This document shows positions 33,114 to 43,420 of a stretch of DNA of 64,000 bases, piece after piece. The DNA lies in NCBI RefSeq assembly GCF_027943255.1, contig NC_072897.1:55514406-55578405 (forward strand), given 5' to 3'. This DNA is from Anastrepha obliqua (taxonomy: Eukaryota; Arthropoda; Insecta; Diptera; Tephritidae). The translations under genes were made by a program, and so were the position numbers. The notes under the pieces were generated by a model, which made no database searches, was not told the DNA's origin, and was given only the letters and a program-made list of their open reading frames with translations. The first letter of the stretch is position 1, and the number at the start of each line of letters is the position of its first letter.

Positions 33114-34157
33114 TATATTCTTCAGTTTGAAGAGAATATTAAGTCTAATCCTAAGGCCTTTTGGCGATTTGTTAAATCTAAAAAGTTAAGCTCTGGAGTC
33201 CCTTCTGCGGTTCGTTTTAATGACAAATCAGCGTCTACTCCTGTGGACGTAGCCAATTTGTTTGCCGATTTTTTCAAATCTAATTTCACTAGTGATGGTA
33301 GGTATTCGTTTTCTCCTTGTCATGATAATCCACTTTCATCTTTGAATTTTGGCTATTTAAACCTTGTTTCTCTGGACATTGAGAATACAATTTTGGGTTT
33401 AAAACCTTCTTCGCAGACTGATAAGGATGGGCTGTCCGTAATTTTTCTTAAAAACTGCCCGGCTATTGTCATTCCTCTTAAATTAGTTTTTAATTAATCT
33501 CTATCTTCGGGAGTTTTTATCAACGGTTGGAAAATCACAACTATCACCCATATTTTCAAAAATGGCAAAAAGAATGATGTGTGCAACTATAGGCCGATCT
33601 CAAAGCTTTCTATTATTTCTAAACTTTTCGAAGGAATTGTAAAAGAAAAAATATACTTTGCAAGTAAGAGCCTAATCTCGCCTAATCAGCATGGTCTACA
33701 GTTTCCAACCTGGCTGCCTTTGGTGAATAATGCTTTGGAACTTTTGCTGAAGGTTTTCAAGTCTATTGTGTTTACACGGACTTTTCTAAAGCTTTTGATA
33801 GAGTTTCTCATACAATTCTATTACGTAAACAAGTCTCGCTTGGTTTCCATTCTGTTTTCTTTCAATAGTTGAAATCTTATCTATCCGATAGACGATGTGA
33901 GGTTACGATTGAGGCTGAATGTTCGGAACCTTTCATTGCATCTTCAGGGGTGCCACAAGGCAGTATTTTAGGGCCTCTTCTCTTCGTTCTATTTATTAAT
34001 GATATTTGTACCTGTTTTTCATTTGCCAACTTTCTTTTGTATGCCGATGGTTTGAAAATATTTTCGGCCATTAGAAAAAATGAGGATGTTCCTATGTTAC
34101 AAACGGAAATTAATGAGCTCGTTCGCTGGTGCAGTAGCTCTGGCATCTCTCTAAATA

Positions 34158-35471
34158 CAGGGTGGCGCACGAATCGTGCTACAACAACAAAACGTAATAA
34201 CTTTTTTTCTGTGTGAGTAATCGGCTTTTTTTTTTTTATTTTGCAGATTAGTATTTAGATTTACAAAAAATGGAGGCTTGGGATACCGAAAAGAGGATTT
34301 GGATAGTGCAGCGGTACCATGCTTTGCAGTCCATCATTTCCGTCCAAAGGGAATTTAGGCGGGAGTTTGGCGGCACTCCCCCGAGCAGATGGACCATTAT
34401 GAGGCTGGTGAACATGTTTGCTGAATCTGGAAGCATCGCACGCAGACCGTACCATCGAGATCCCCATGTTCGGGTCGAAGCCACAATCGCGGCTGTAGCA
34501 TCGTCAATTCAGGCAAATCCAAGAGTTTCGACTCGTAACTTGTCGGCGCAAATTGGAGTTAGCAGACGGTCATTGCAGCTGATAGTTCATGATGACTTAA
34601 ACTTGTTTCCGTACAAAGTTCAAATCACAAGCAAATTAAACCCTCTGGATTTGCCTATTCGCCTGGAATTTTGCCAAAAAATTATTGAAATTGCCGAAGA
34701 AGACAACAACTTCATAAATTGCTTGTTTATGTCTGATGAGGCCCATTTTGATCTAAACGGCAATGTAAACAAGCAAAATTGCCGTATACGGAGTCAATCA
34801 AATCCGCAAATACTCCATGAGATGGAATTGCACCCAGAACGAGTCACAGTTTGGTGCGCAGTTTCATCAAGGTGCATTGTCGGGCCATACTTCTTCGAAG
34901 AAAACGGTGTAACAGCGACTGTAAATGGGGACCGTTATTTAAACATGTTGAAGGAGTTTTTTTATCCAGAACTGCGGCGAAGACGTATCCCTTTTAACAG
35001 CATTTGGTTCCAGCAAGATGGAGCAACTGCACATATAGCCAGACCGGTTATGGAGGAGCTCCAACGAAAATTTAGAAATAAATTGATATCCAGAAATTCC
35101 ACTTTCCGCTGGCCCCCAAGGTCACCTGACCACACTGCACCAGATTTTTTTTATGGGGTTATCTCAAACAAGAGGTGTATAAAGCAAAACCAAGTAATTT
35201 GACTGAATTGAAGCAGTCCATCACAACAATAATTGAGGCGATCCCGACTTCAACCCTTCAGTGCGCAATGAACAATTTTCTCATCAGGTGTCGCATATGC
35301 GTGAATGAGCATGGAGGTCATTTACGTTCTATTATTTTCAAAACTATTGTAATTAGTTACATAAAATAAAATTGAATTATCTATACAATAAAAAAACAAA
35401 AAGTTAAATACATTGATTAGAAAAAAAGTTATTACGTTTTGTTTTTGTAGCACGATTCGTGCGCCACCCTG
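34158..35471 (+). mobile_element. Mariner-like element MarB, unit 3
   Basis: Both terminal repeats and the TA site are present. The transposase inside is frameshifted, so this copy could move only with transposase from another copy. Confidence 0.95.
34270..35369 (+). pseudogene. MarB transposase, unit 3 (single-base frameshift)
   Basis: Complete to residue about 293, with D156, D250 and D287 present. One T is then missing from a homopolymer at about 35146-35153 (eight T instead of nine), so RSPDHTAPDFF is followed by YGVISNK and an early stop at 35202. The lost C-terminus is still readable at 35175-35369. Its N-terminal variants match unit 2 and its later variants match unit 1. Confidence 0.92.
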
Positions 35472-36290
35472 TATTAAGAAATGTTTTCATGTCACCTTCG
35501 CTAAAACTCAAAATGTTTTCCAGTCATTTTACAGCATTGATAATACTTTACTTAAATCTGTCCATGAATTCAAAGAGCTAGGGGTGATCTTTGACTCACA
35601 TTTTTCTTTCAAAAGTCATATTAACTTTATTATGTCCACTTCTTACTCAATCTTAGGTTTTGTACGGCGTAATATCTCGATGATCTCGGATCCTTACACT
35701 CACAAATTACTTGTTACTTCCTTTGTTCGCTCTAGATTAGAATATGTAACGTTTATCTGGAGGCCTTGCCACCATTTTGCTTTTGAGAGAATTGAACGTG
35801 TACAGAAGGTGTTCCTTAAATATGCTCTCAAGTCGTTGAAATTCTCAAATCCAATCCCTTCCTATGATTCCCGTTTGATTTTAATTAACTTAAAGTCTCC
35901 AGAAAGTAGAAAGTCTATACTCTCACTGTCTTTTATTTTTAGTGCAATTAAAGGAGAAATTGACTGTCCGTCCCTATTACGATGCATTCACTTTCATATT
36001 CCTACTAAATCGTTACGTATTCCTACTAGATCGTTACGCAGTACTTATCAATTTCATCTTAAATTTCTTAACACATTCGCATCGGGAAATGAGAATTCTC
36101 GTTTACAAAAGAAAAACGTTGACGTCGGGAAACGATGATTCTCGTTTTGTGAGAAGTGTGCTTTCCAGGACTGAACGGAAATATTTTCTCCAAGGATATC
36201 TACACCCCGGTCTCCTTTGTCTCTCTTTTAGGTCGAATATCTCATTTCGGGTTGTTTCTCCTATTCCGATCCTAAATAAACAATGGTAAC

Positions 36291-36852
36291 TGTCTGTTGT
36301 GGATATTTAAAGATAAAAGAGAGATAAAAATGATAGGTACAATTAATTCTGCTGAAGTAGTAGCGACTGGAAAGCATAATAGAAAAACCAAAGAGAATAT
36401 TGTGAAACCACTATGCATCATAGAATACAACAAATTCATGAAAGGTGTTGATCGTGCAGATCAATACCTTTCCTATTATTCTATCATACGAAAAACAACC
36501 AAATGGACCAAAAAGGCAGCACTATATATAATATAATGAATATTACACTATTAAAGAGCTTTGTAATGTACAAAGCGATAAATATAAATAAAAAACTTGT
36601 GTATAAAAAATATTTATTAGCAGTTGCGAGGGCCTGGTTAACTGAAAAAGTTGATGCTGCATTTCATCACGAGCTAATGGTCCAACTTCAACACCACCTG
36701 GTAGATTGTCTGGTGACATGAAAAAACACACCCTGGAGACAATAAAGCCAACAAAGAACAAAAAATATCCCACAAGAATATGTCTAGTATGTAAAACACA
36801 TGGGGTAAGGAGCGAAACACGATATGTATGCAAATTTTGTGAAGTACCGTTA
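36291..36852 (+). pseudogene. PB2 piggyBac transposase C-terminus, unit 3, first copy
   Basis: Same C-terminal remnant as in units 1 and 2, with GVDRADQ and the cysteine-rich CEVPL tail. It is followed by only 103 bp of Helitron 5' end (36853-36955, H3a), then directly by a second copy of PB2. Confidence 0.85.
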
Positions 36853-36955
36853 TCTATACTAATATTATAAAGAGGAAAACTTTGTTTGTTTGTTTGTTTG
36901 TTTGTAATGAATAGGCTCAAAAACTACTGAACCGATTTTAAAAATTCTTTCACCA
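36853..36955 (+). mobile_element. Helitron 5' end H3a (103-bp stub)
   Basis: Begins TCTATACTAATATT after A and carries the TTTG run and GGCTCAAAAACTACTGAACC, then stops abruptly at TTCTTTCACCA, where PB2 sequence begins again. It is a by-product of the local tandem duplication, not a separate insertion. Confidence 0.85.
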
Positions 36956-36957
36956 CT

Positions 36958-39045
36958 GTAACTGTCTGTGGTTGATATTTAAAGATAAAAGAGAGATAAA
37001 AATGATAGGTACAATTAATTCTGCTGAAGTAGTAGCGACTGGAAAGCATAATAGAAAAACCAAAGAGAATATTGTGAAACCACTATGCATCATAGAATAC
37101 AACAAATTCATGAAAGGTGTTGATCGTGCAGATCAATACCTTTCCTATTATTCTATCATACGAAAAACAACCAAATGGACCAAAAAGGAAGCACTATATA
37201 TAATATAATGAATATTACACTATTAAAGAGCTTTGTAATGTACAAAGCGATAAATATAAATAAAAACTTGTGTATAAAAAATATTTATTAGCAGTTGCGA
37301 GGGCCTGGTTAACTGAAAAAGTTGATGCTGCATTTCATCACGAGCTACTGGTCCAACTTCAACACCACCTGGTAGATTGTCTGGTGACATGAAAAAACAC
37401 ACCCTGGAGACAATAAAGCCAACAAAGAACAAAAAATATCCCACAAGAATATGTCTAGTATGTAAAGCACATGGGGTAAGGAGCGAAACACGATATGTAT
37501 GCAAATTCTGTGAAGTACCGTTATCTATACTAATATTATAAAGAGGAAAACTTTGTTTGTTTGTTTGTAATGAATAGGCTCAAAAACTACTGGACCGATT
37601 TTAAAAATTCTTTCACCATTCGAAAGCTACATCATCCACGAGTAACATGGATTATATTTTATTTTGGAAATAGGGCTCGAGATAAAGGTCAAAACGTGGA
37701 CCCGGCTAACCTTCGGATGTGTATGTACAATATGGGTATCAAATGGAAGCTGTTGGTGAATGCTTTAGTCCAGAGTATTTTTCATGCCGCTCCGTGACTG
37801 GGGTCTCGAGATATAGGTCAAAACGTGGACCCGGATAACCTTTGGTTGTGTATGTACAATATGGGTATCAAATGAAAGCTGTTGATAAGTGCTTTAATAC
37901 GGGGTAATTTTCATACCTATTGATGACTAGGGTCTGGCAATATATGCCAAAACGTGGACCCGCCGTGTCTTTGCACCGAATTAAACCAAACTTAATATAC
38001 ACACATTGTTAAGTAGGTATTGAAGATGATTTTCGTATAGTTTGAATACCTATTGGTAGATAGGGTCTCGAGATATAGGTCAAAACGTGGACCCGGGTAA
38101 CCTTCGGACGTGTATGTACAATATGGGTATCAAATGAAAGCTGTTGGTGAATGCTTTAGTACAGAGTATTTTTCATGCCGCTCCGTGACTGGGGTCTCGA
38201 GATATAGGTCAAAACGTGCACCCGGGTAACCTTTGGTTGTGTATGTACAATATGGGTATCAAATGAAAGCTGTTGATAAGTGCTTTAATACGGGGTAATT
38301 TTCATACCTATTGATGACTAGGGTCTCGAAATATATGCCAAAACGTGGACCCGCCGTGTCTTTGCACCGAATTAAACCAAACTTACACACATTGTTAAGT
38401 AAGTATTGAAAATGGGTTTCGTAAAGTTTGGTTGTAATTCGGAGCACGGGCAATTTGAGAATTTAATGTGAAATCCGAATGAAATTATGTGTTCGTGGAA
38501 AAAACAATTTTTTTCGTTTTTTTTTTTCTGAAAAATATAAATGGATAATGGTTAAAAAAGCTCCAATGCTTAAACATATAAATTGAAACGAAAAATTCAT
38601 GGATGATCAGGAAAAAAGACTATTGTTTCTTAGTTATTCATATGCGTTGATTTGAAATTTAAAAACAATCTTCTTTTTTCCTGATTTTCAATTTATATTT
38701 TATATTTACTCAAAAACAAATAGAAAAACAAAAAATATTGTTTATGCCAAAGCGCTTGAATAAAGAATAAAGAAATAAATAATATGAAATCATATATTTT
38801 CTGTTCTAAACCATATCTATTCTATTTTAGTGTACCCAGCGAAGGGGGCCGGGCTTGCTAGTATTATACAAAGGAAGCTGTTTCACCGACTATCATACTA
38901 AAAAAAATACTAATACTTCTTATGTACAACTTCTGAAAATTTCTATAAAATATAATAATTACATAAATAATTATCGCAGTTGGACATATATTTTTAAATA
39001 TCTTTACATTGCTAAAATACCCCGATTTCTATGAAAATTAAGGAA
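36958..39045 (+). pseudogene. PB2 piggyBac transposase C-terminus, unit 3, duplicated copy (with Helitron H3b)
   Basis: A second copy of the PB2 tail (36972-37208, then the cysteine-rich end), interrupted by H3b at 37524 and resuming YYTKEAVS at 38862. It stops near 39045, where the fold-back FB2 begins. A missing A near 37265 shortens the AAAAA run and adds a frame break relative to the first copy. Confidence 0.83.
37524..38861 (+). mobile_element. Non-autonomous Helitron H3b
   Basis: TC start after A, with a short TTTG run, and a CTAG end before T. Near 38453 about 215 bp present in H1, H2, H4 and H5 (GGGTACAGCGTTCTTTTG onward) are deleted. It shares variants with H1, such as GTGCACCCGGG and GAAAATGGGTTTCG. 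Confidence 0.9.
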
Positions 39046-39050
39046 TAAAA

Positions 39051-39535
39051 AATAGTTTAAAAAAACTAAAACACACGCTTTTATTGCTAATCGAACTAAA
39101 ACGTAGAAAATAAATTTTAATGACAAAGGGACCTATAATGAAGTAATAGCAAATCGAACGATCAGTCATAGTCAACTACCTCAGAACAGAATTATAACAA
39201 AAATTAAGATACAAATAGAGTAATTCAAATTAGAGTTAAAAGCGTGGGATGCATTTTGCTTCACTTTCATAACCCTCTGTACATAGGTAATATAGTTGCC
39301 AATAGAATGATTGTAATATTTACTATATCAAGCATCCCACGCTTTTAACTCTAATTTGAATTATTCTATTTGTATCTTAATTTTTGTTATAATTCTGTTC
39401 TGAGGTAGTTGACTATGACTGATCGTTCGATTTGCTATTACTTCATTATAGGTCCCTTTGTCATTAAAATTTATTTTCTACTTTTTAGTTCGATTAGCAA
39501 TAAAAGCTTGTTTTTTAGTTTTTTTAAACTATTTT
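39051..39535. repeat. Fold-back palindrome FB2
   Basis: Inverted arms at about 39051-39252 and 39332-39535 flank a 79-bp loop. The sequence is closely related to FB1 and to the half copies at unit ends. It replaces about 110 bp of the tail found in units 1 and 2. No ORF. Confidence 0.85.
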
Positions 39536-40094
39536 TTATTTTCTACCTTTTAGTTCGATTAGCAAAAAAGCGTGTTTTTTAGTTTTTTTTTAACTATTTT
39601 TTATTTAAAAAAATTTTTGTTTAAAAAAATACCCAATTCATGTTTCTACCGGTGTGGCAATATTGGGAAATGTTATATAAAATGAACATTTTTCAGCGCT
39701 CTCACGAGAAAAAGAGTTTCCTATCTAGTCATCTAGATCTGAATCCGAGTCCATCAGATTTTTAGAAGCCAGTGAAAATTAAGCTCAAAGATTCCGTTAC
39801 ATACATACAACCCGAGCTAATAGAAGTGTGTTAATTATTCTATTTGTATCTTAATTTTTGTTATAATTTTGTTCTGAGGTAGTTGACTATGACTGATCGT
39901 TCGATTTGCTATTGCTTCATTATAGGCCTCTTTGTCATTAAAATTTATTTTCTACTTTTTAGTTCGATTAGCAATAAAAGCTTGTTTTTTAGTTTTTTTA
40001 AACTATTTTTTATTTTCTACTTTTTAGTTCGATTAGCAAAAAAGCGAATTTTTTAGTTTCTTTAAACTATTTTTATTTATTATGAATGAAAATT
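39536..40094. other. Non-coding tail of unit 3
   Basis: Contains the shared unassigned tail (from about 39615), a near-copy of the TACA segment end at 39752-39835, and a further half fold-back to 40060. The last 35 bp (GAATGAAAATT...) match the entry into unit 1 at 16011 and are deleted at the entries to units 2 and 3. Confidence 0.55.
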
Positions 40095-40517
40095 ATTGTT
40101 ATCATTGCAGTCAGTGAATAAATGATTCGATATATTCGTGTTATATTTAATTCCTTTCTTATCGACTGTGAGTCTAAAGCTATGCAGTTATCGGCCGTGA
40201 TAAAGAAGTAATCGGGATTAAGAACTTATTTCGTGGAGGGAGCCTGAGAAACTGATTTACAAGAATAGATAAAGATTTTTCATTTTACAACCAAATTCAC
40301 CTTACTTTTTGCCCACAGTAAAAAAAAGAAAATATTAATCCTGGCAATCCTAACAAGGATAATGGAAAACTTTTATCAAATTATTGCATTGTCATCGGTC
40401 CTTGATAGGTGTGCAAAATTTCAAGTCGATCAGATTTTTAGAAGTCAGTGAAAATTAAGCTCAAAGATTCCGTTACATACATACATACAACCCGTCCTAA
40501 TAAAAGTGTGTTAAAAA
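40095..40517 (+). repeat. Stub of a fourth tandem unit
   Basis: Only the TACA segment is present. Similarity to the unit ends at GTTAAAAA (40517), exactly where the CR1-like linker would begin. Confidence 0.85.
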
Positions 40518-41741
40518 TAGCCCGATGCGAATGTGTTAACACGAATTATGCGCGTAACGCTCCTATTGCACGCGCTTTAAGATAATTCAATGAGCTCTCG
40601 AGTTCTATTCCGTTTGACTTTTCGGTTTAAAAGAATGAATTTCATAAATTTCTAAACTCTTTATTCTAATTTATTTAATATTTATAGTAATATAATAGTA
40701 ATTTAAGCTCATATTAGATCTAAGTGGTTTGTAAAAACAATAATTACCTTTTAGACTTATAATAAACGAAATATAGCATATCAAATGCAACAACATAATA
40801 CCAGAGAACGTTGATACAGTTTCTCTCACAGAGAACGTTAATGTATAGAGAAGTCTCAATGGCGGGAACACATGGAATTTTGAGGGGTACTCATTTTGCG
40901 CCCGTGATTCACCACAGACATATTTTTTACCAAACGTTAACAGAAATATACTCAACTGGACAAATTAAACAGCAGTTAAAACTTTGTTGAATTCCGTTCA
41001 ACCAAATCAAATATGTGAATTTATATATGTATCTGTACATATGCGGCTGCGTGCACTTCACACAGCAAAAAATATTACGGTTCGCTAAAAAGTCTCAAGA
41101 AATCCTGTGTACATTCATAGGCACAGCATTGTGCCAAAATTATGAACTATGATGAGTCAACAAAATTCGTTCATAATTTACTTAAACATATTTTTAGGTC
41201 TATACTATGAAGTAGTACATTTGTACATTTGTTTAGGCCACACCCTAAAGTCTAATAAATGTTTATCCACCATAATGTTAATTGCGCCTACCGTTCCGAC
41301 TGTTGCAAACCACCGGTTCCCGTCGCTGCAACGTTAAGGCCGTTAACCTCGGCATTTCCGCGCCGAACAGTTAAAATGTTTACTGTGTTAAACGCTGTTC
41401 GGCGAGGTTACTTTCGCCTTAATTTTAAATTTCAATTTCACTGCGATTTTAGTACAACAAGGGTAAGCCGACAGAGGTAAGGATAATTCCGGGCCATCAT
41501 TAGATATTATCATATTATACATACATATACATATTAGTATATTATTACATACATAAACCGTGTCATATTGTACCATACATATAAGTATATTCATTAATAC
41601 ATATGTACATCCAAATATTAATAAAAAAATGATAATAACTCTTCAAAAAAAATATCATCGGAGCGACCGTGGAGGCCCAACATTTTAAACCTCGCACCTG
41701 CGTCGCCCTCCGATGATAAACATGGTCTTTATTATTATTTT
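40518..41741. other. Unassigned stretch right of the array
   Basis: No ORF with a recognised domain. AGAGAACGTT motifs occur near 40803 and 40832, the latter part of a stretch shared in inverted orientation with 3823-3858. GC-richer sequence at 41280-41470 and a TATACATA-rich run at 41505-41630 could be the end of a retroelement; I cannot place them. Confidence 0.4.
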
Positions 41742-42516
41742 TTACCAAAAAAAAGTGTGCGCAATAAAGTCCACATACCTTGGTAGATCTGGAACAGTGC
41801 TTGTCGATTGATTTCGATTTGAAATTCTTTGCCCACTGCTTTTTTTTTGGTGTTTGGTTGTACATATGTATGTACCTATGAATGTACCTATATGTATGAT
41901 GCAATATGACACGCTGGTTTCTGTTTCTGGCGGAGCTAGGAGGTGTCCGCCAACCAGAAAGTGACCAGGAGTGCGAGGCTCTAGATCGGATGGCTCATTG
42001 GAAGAGGGACTTAAGGGTCGCGAATTGAGACAGGACTCAATTCGGCATAAGAGTGTATTAAACTCCCCAAAAGTATATTTCAGACCAGAGGCAATCTTTT
42101 TGAAGTGGGCTTTGAAGCTTTTACACCTGCTTCCCACAGTCCGCCCGTATGAGGGGCTGCGGCAGGTATGAAGTGCCATGTTAATGCTTGGTTGGCTTAT
42201 TTTGAAATCGTGTGGCTGCGTGCATCCGCAATAAATGCTTTAAATTCTGATCGTAGAGACCGTGGGGTACTTAGGTCATTGGTGGTCTCTAATTGGTGGA
42301 AAAACAAATGAATAGACAGACGTAGCCTTTGGAAATGCGACATCCTTTGCCGCGAAAGCTTTTCATGTCAAATGGACCTGCAAAGTCTATTCCTGTATTG
42401 GTGAAAGCACGCGAAAAAGTGGTGCGTACCTGAGGAAGAATTCGCATAAGTTGGGTTTGCGATCGTTTTTTATAGATCGTGCAGACCTTACAATTATGGA
42501 TGATGGATCGAATCAT
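41742..42516 (-). pseudogene. BEL/Pao-type integrase fragment (minus strand)
   Basis: On the minus strand, 42289-42516 reads an integrase N-terminal zinc-finger remnant (NCKVCTIYKKR) followed by LPQVRTTFSRAFTNTGIDFAGPF, the start of the catalytic core. The segment 41742-42179 reads SFKAHFKKI, CLNSRPLSP and DLEPRTPGHFLVGG, a block highly typical of BEL/Pao integrases. The two parts are in different frames and the middle of the core is missing. It is a broken LTR-retrotransposon fragment. No LTR was identified with certainty. Confidence 0.75.
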
Positions 42517-42689
42517 ATTTTTAACTCGCGGTATCCAGTACTGAGTTCGAGTGCAGTGATATTTCGTGAATGAGTTTGGTTATTAGGCGTGATAACCTGC
42601 TATTTTATGGAAAGATGATAGGAGCTCGTTATATGATAAGTTGAGAGATGCGCCCAGACGACCGCCTGCCCGCATGATGTCATCTTCAT

Positions 42690-42960
42690 CGAGCCGAAAC
42701 AGTCAGACCAACAGTGAATCGGCGGCAGGTTTTGAAGGCCCTCCATCAAACTTTTTGCAAACTATGGAAAAGCGAATTCCTCATCGAAATGCAAAAACGC
42801 ACAAAGTGGAAACATAAAAGCCTAACATCAAGGTAGGTGACCTTGTCACCATTAAGGAGGGCAACCTACCACCAAACGAATGGAGAATGGGACGAGTGGT
42901 AAAACTACATCCCGGATCCGACAACCAAGTACGCGTAGTGGACATCACTGCTAAATTTTC
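42690..42960 (+). pseudogene. BEL/Pao-type integrase C-terminal tail (plus strand)
   Basis: In one frame, FLIEMQKRTKWKHKS; after a one-base shift near 42828, PNIKVGDLVTIKEGNLPPNEWRMGRVV (positions about 42828-42905) and HPGSDNQVRVVDI. This is the C-terminal domain that follows the integrase core in BEL/Pao elements. It lies on the opposite strand to the integrase fragment beside it, so two copies or an inversion are involved. Confidence 0.7.
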
Positions 42961-43240
42961 GCCTTCCTGGTCTGCTTTTTCCAGCCTCGCAGAGAGATCA
43001 GTCATAGTCGACATGCCGCGCATATATGTGTGGTAACACATTTTGTTTTTCTTTCTTATCGCGGCAAGATCCTTAGGAGTAATAGTTTCAGTTGAAAGCA
43101 AGTTCTCGTAAGCCGCTTTTTCTTTTTCCCACATTGCTTTTAACTCCTCCTGTAGGATCCGTAGTGAAAATTTCGAATGGTCACTTGACGGTGTGCCATT
43201 AAAATCGGATTCGAATTCCGTCACGGCGTCGACTACACGA
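42955..43240 (-). pseudogene. Probable BEL/Pao gag N-terminal fragment
   Basis: On the minus strand, an acidic, coiled-coil-like stretch (VDAVTEFESDFNGTPSS, then LQEELKAMWEKEKAAYENLL and LEKADQEG) resembles the N-terminal part of BEL-type gag proteins. It abuts the oppositely oriented integrase tail at about 42955. The assignment is tentative. Confidence 0.45.
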
Positions 43241-43420
43241 ATATATGTATGTATCCATATTGTACGTATGTGATACGAACTGCGCAGTATAAGAAATTGC
43301 TCCTTCACGAAATGGAGACGAATTTGTAACGAGACCCAAGCCCAAATGCACCACCGAGATTACAGTCCAATATTTTGTATTACATATATATTTAAATATA
43401 TATTAAAAAATAATATATTA
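43241..43420. other. Short AT-rich spacer
   Basis: No gene seen. It includes TATATT-rich sequence immediately before the A/T target of Helitron H4. Confidence 0.4.

Larger units (their letters stand above)
33114..36075 (+). pseudogene. CR1-like reverse transcriptase, unit 3 (interrupted by MarB)
   Basis: Same pieces as in unit 2 (RT N-terminus at 33243-33497, GVPQGSILG region from 33869), again with YADG. MarB spans 34158-35471. The tail at 35413-36138 reads through FERIERVQKVFLKYALK. Residues shared with unit 2 but not unit 1 include MDVANLF, LISPNQHG and SVHEFKE. It is inactive. Confidence 0.85.
31397..40094 (+). repeat. Tandem unit 3 of the nested-transposon array (rearranged)
   Basis: Third direct repeat, lengthened to about 8.7 kb. 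Extra features are a local duplication of the PB2 tail with the first 103 bp of the Helitron (36853-37523), a deletion of about 215 bp within Helitron H3b near 38453, and a full fold-back palindrome (FB2) that replaces about 110 bp of the tail. Confidence 0.93.

Noticed and set aside
18856..35369. Three independent MarB insertions
   Set aside because: All three copies sit at the same TA between SLN and IKKC of the same RT, with the same nested neighbours. They come from block duplication.
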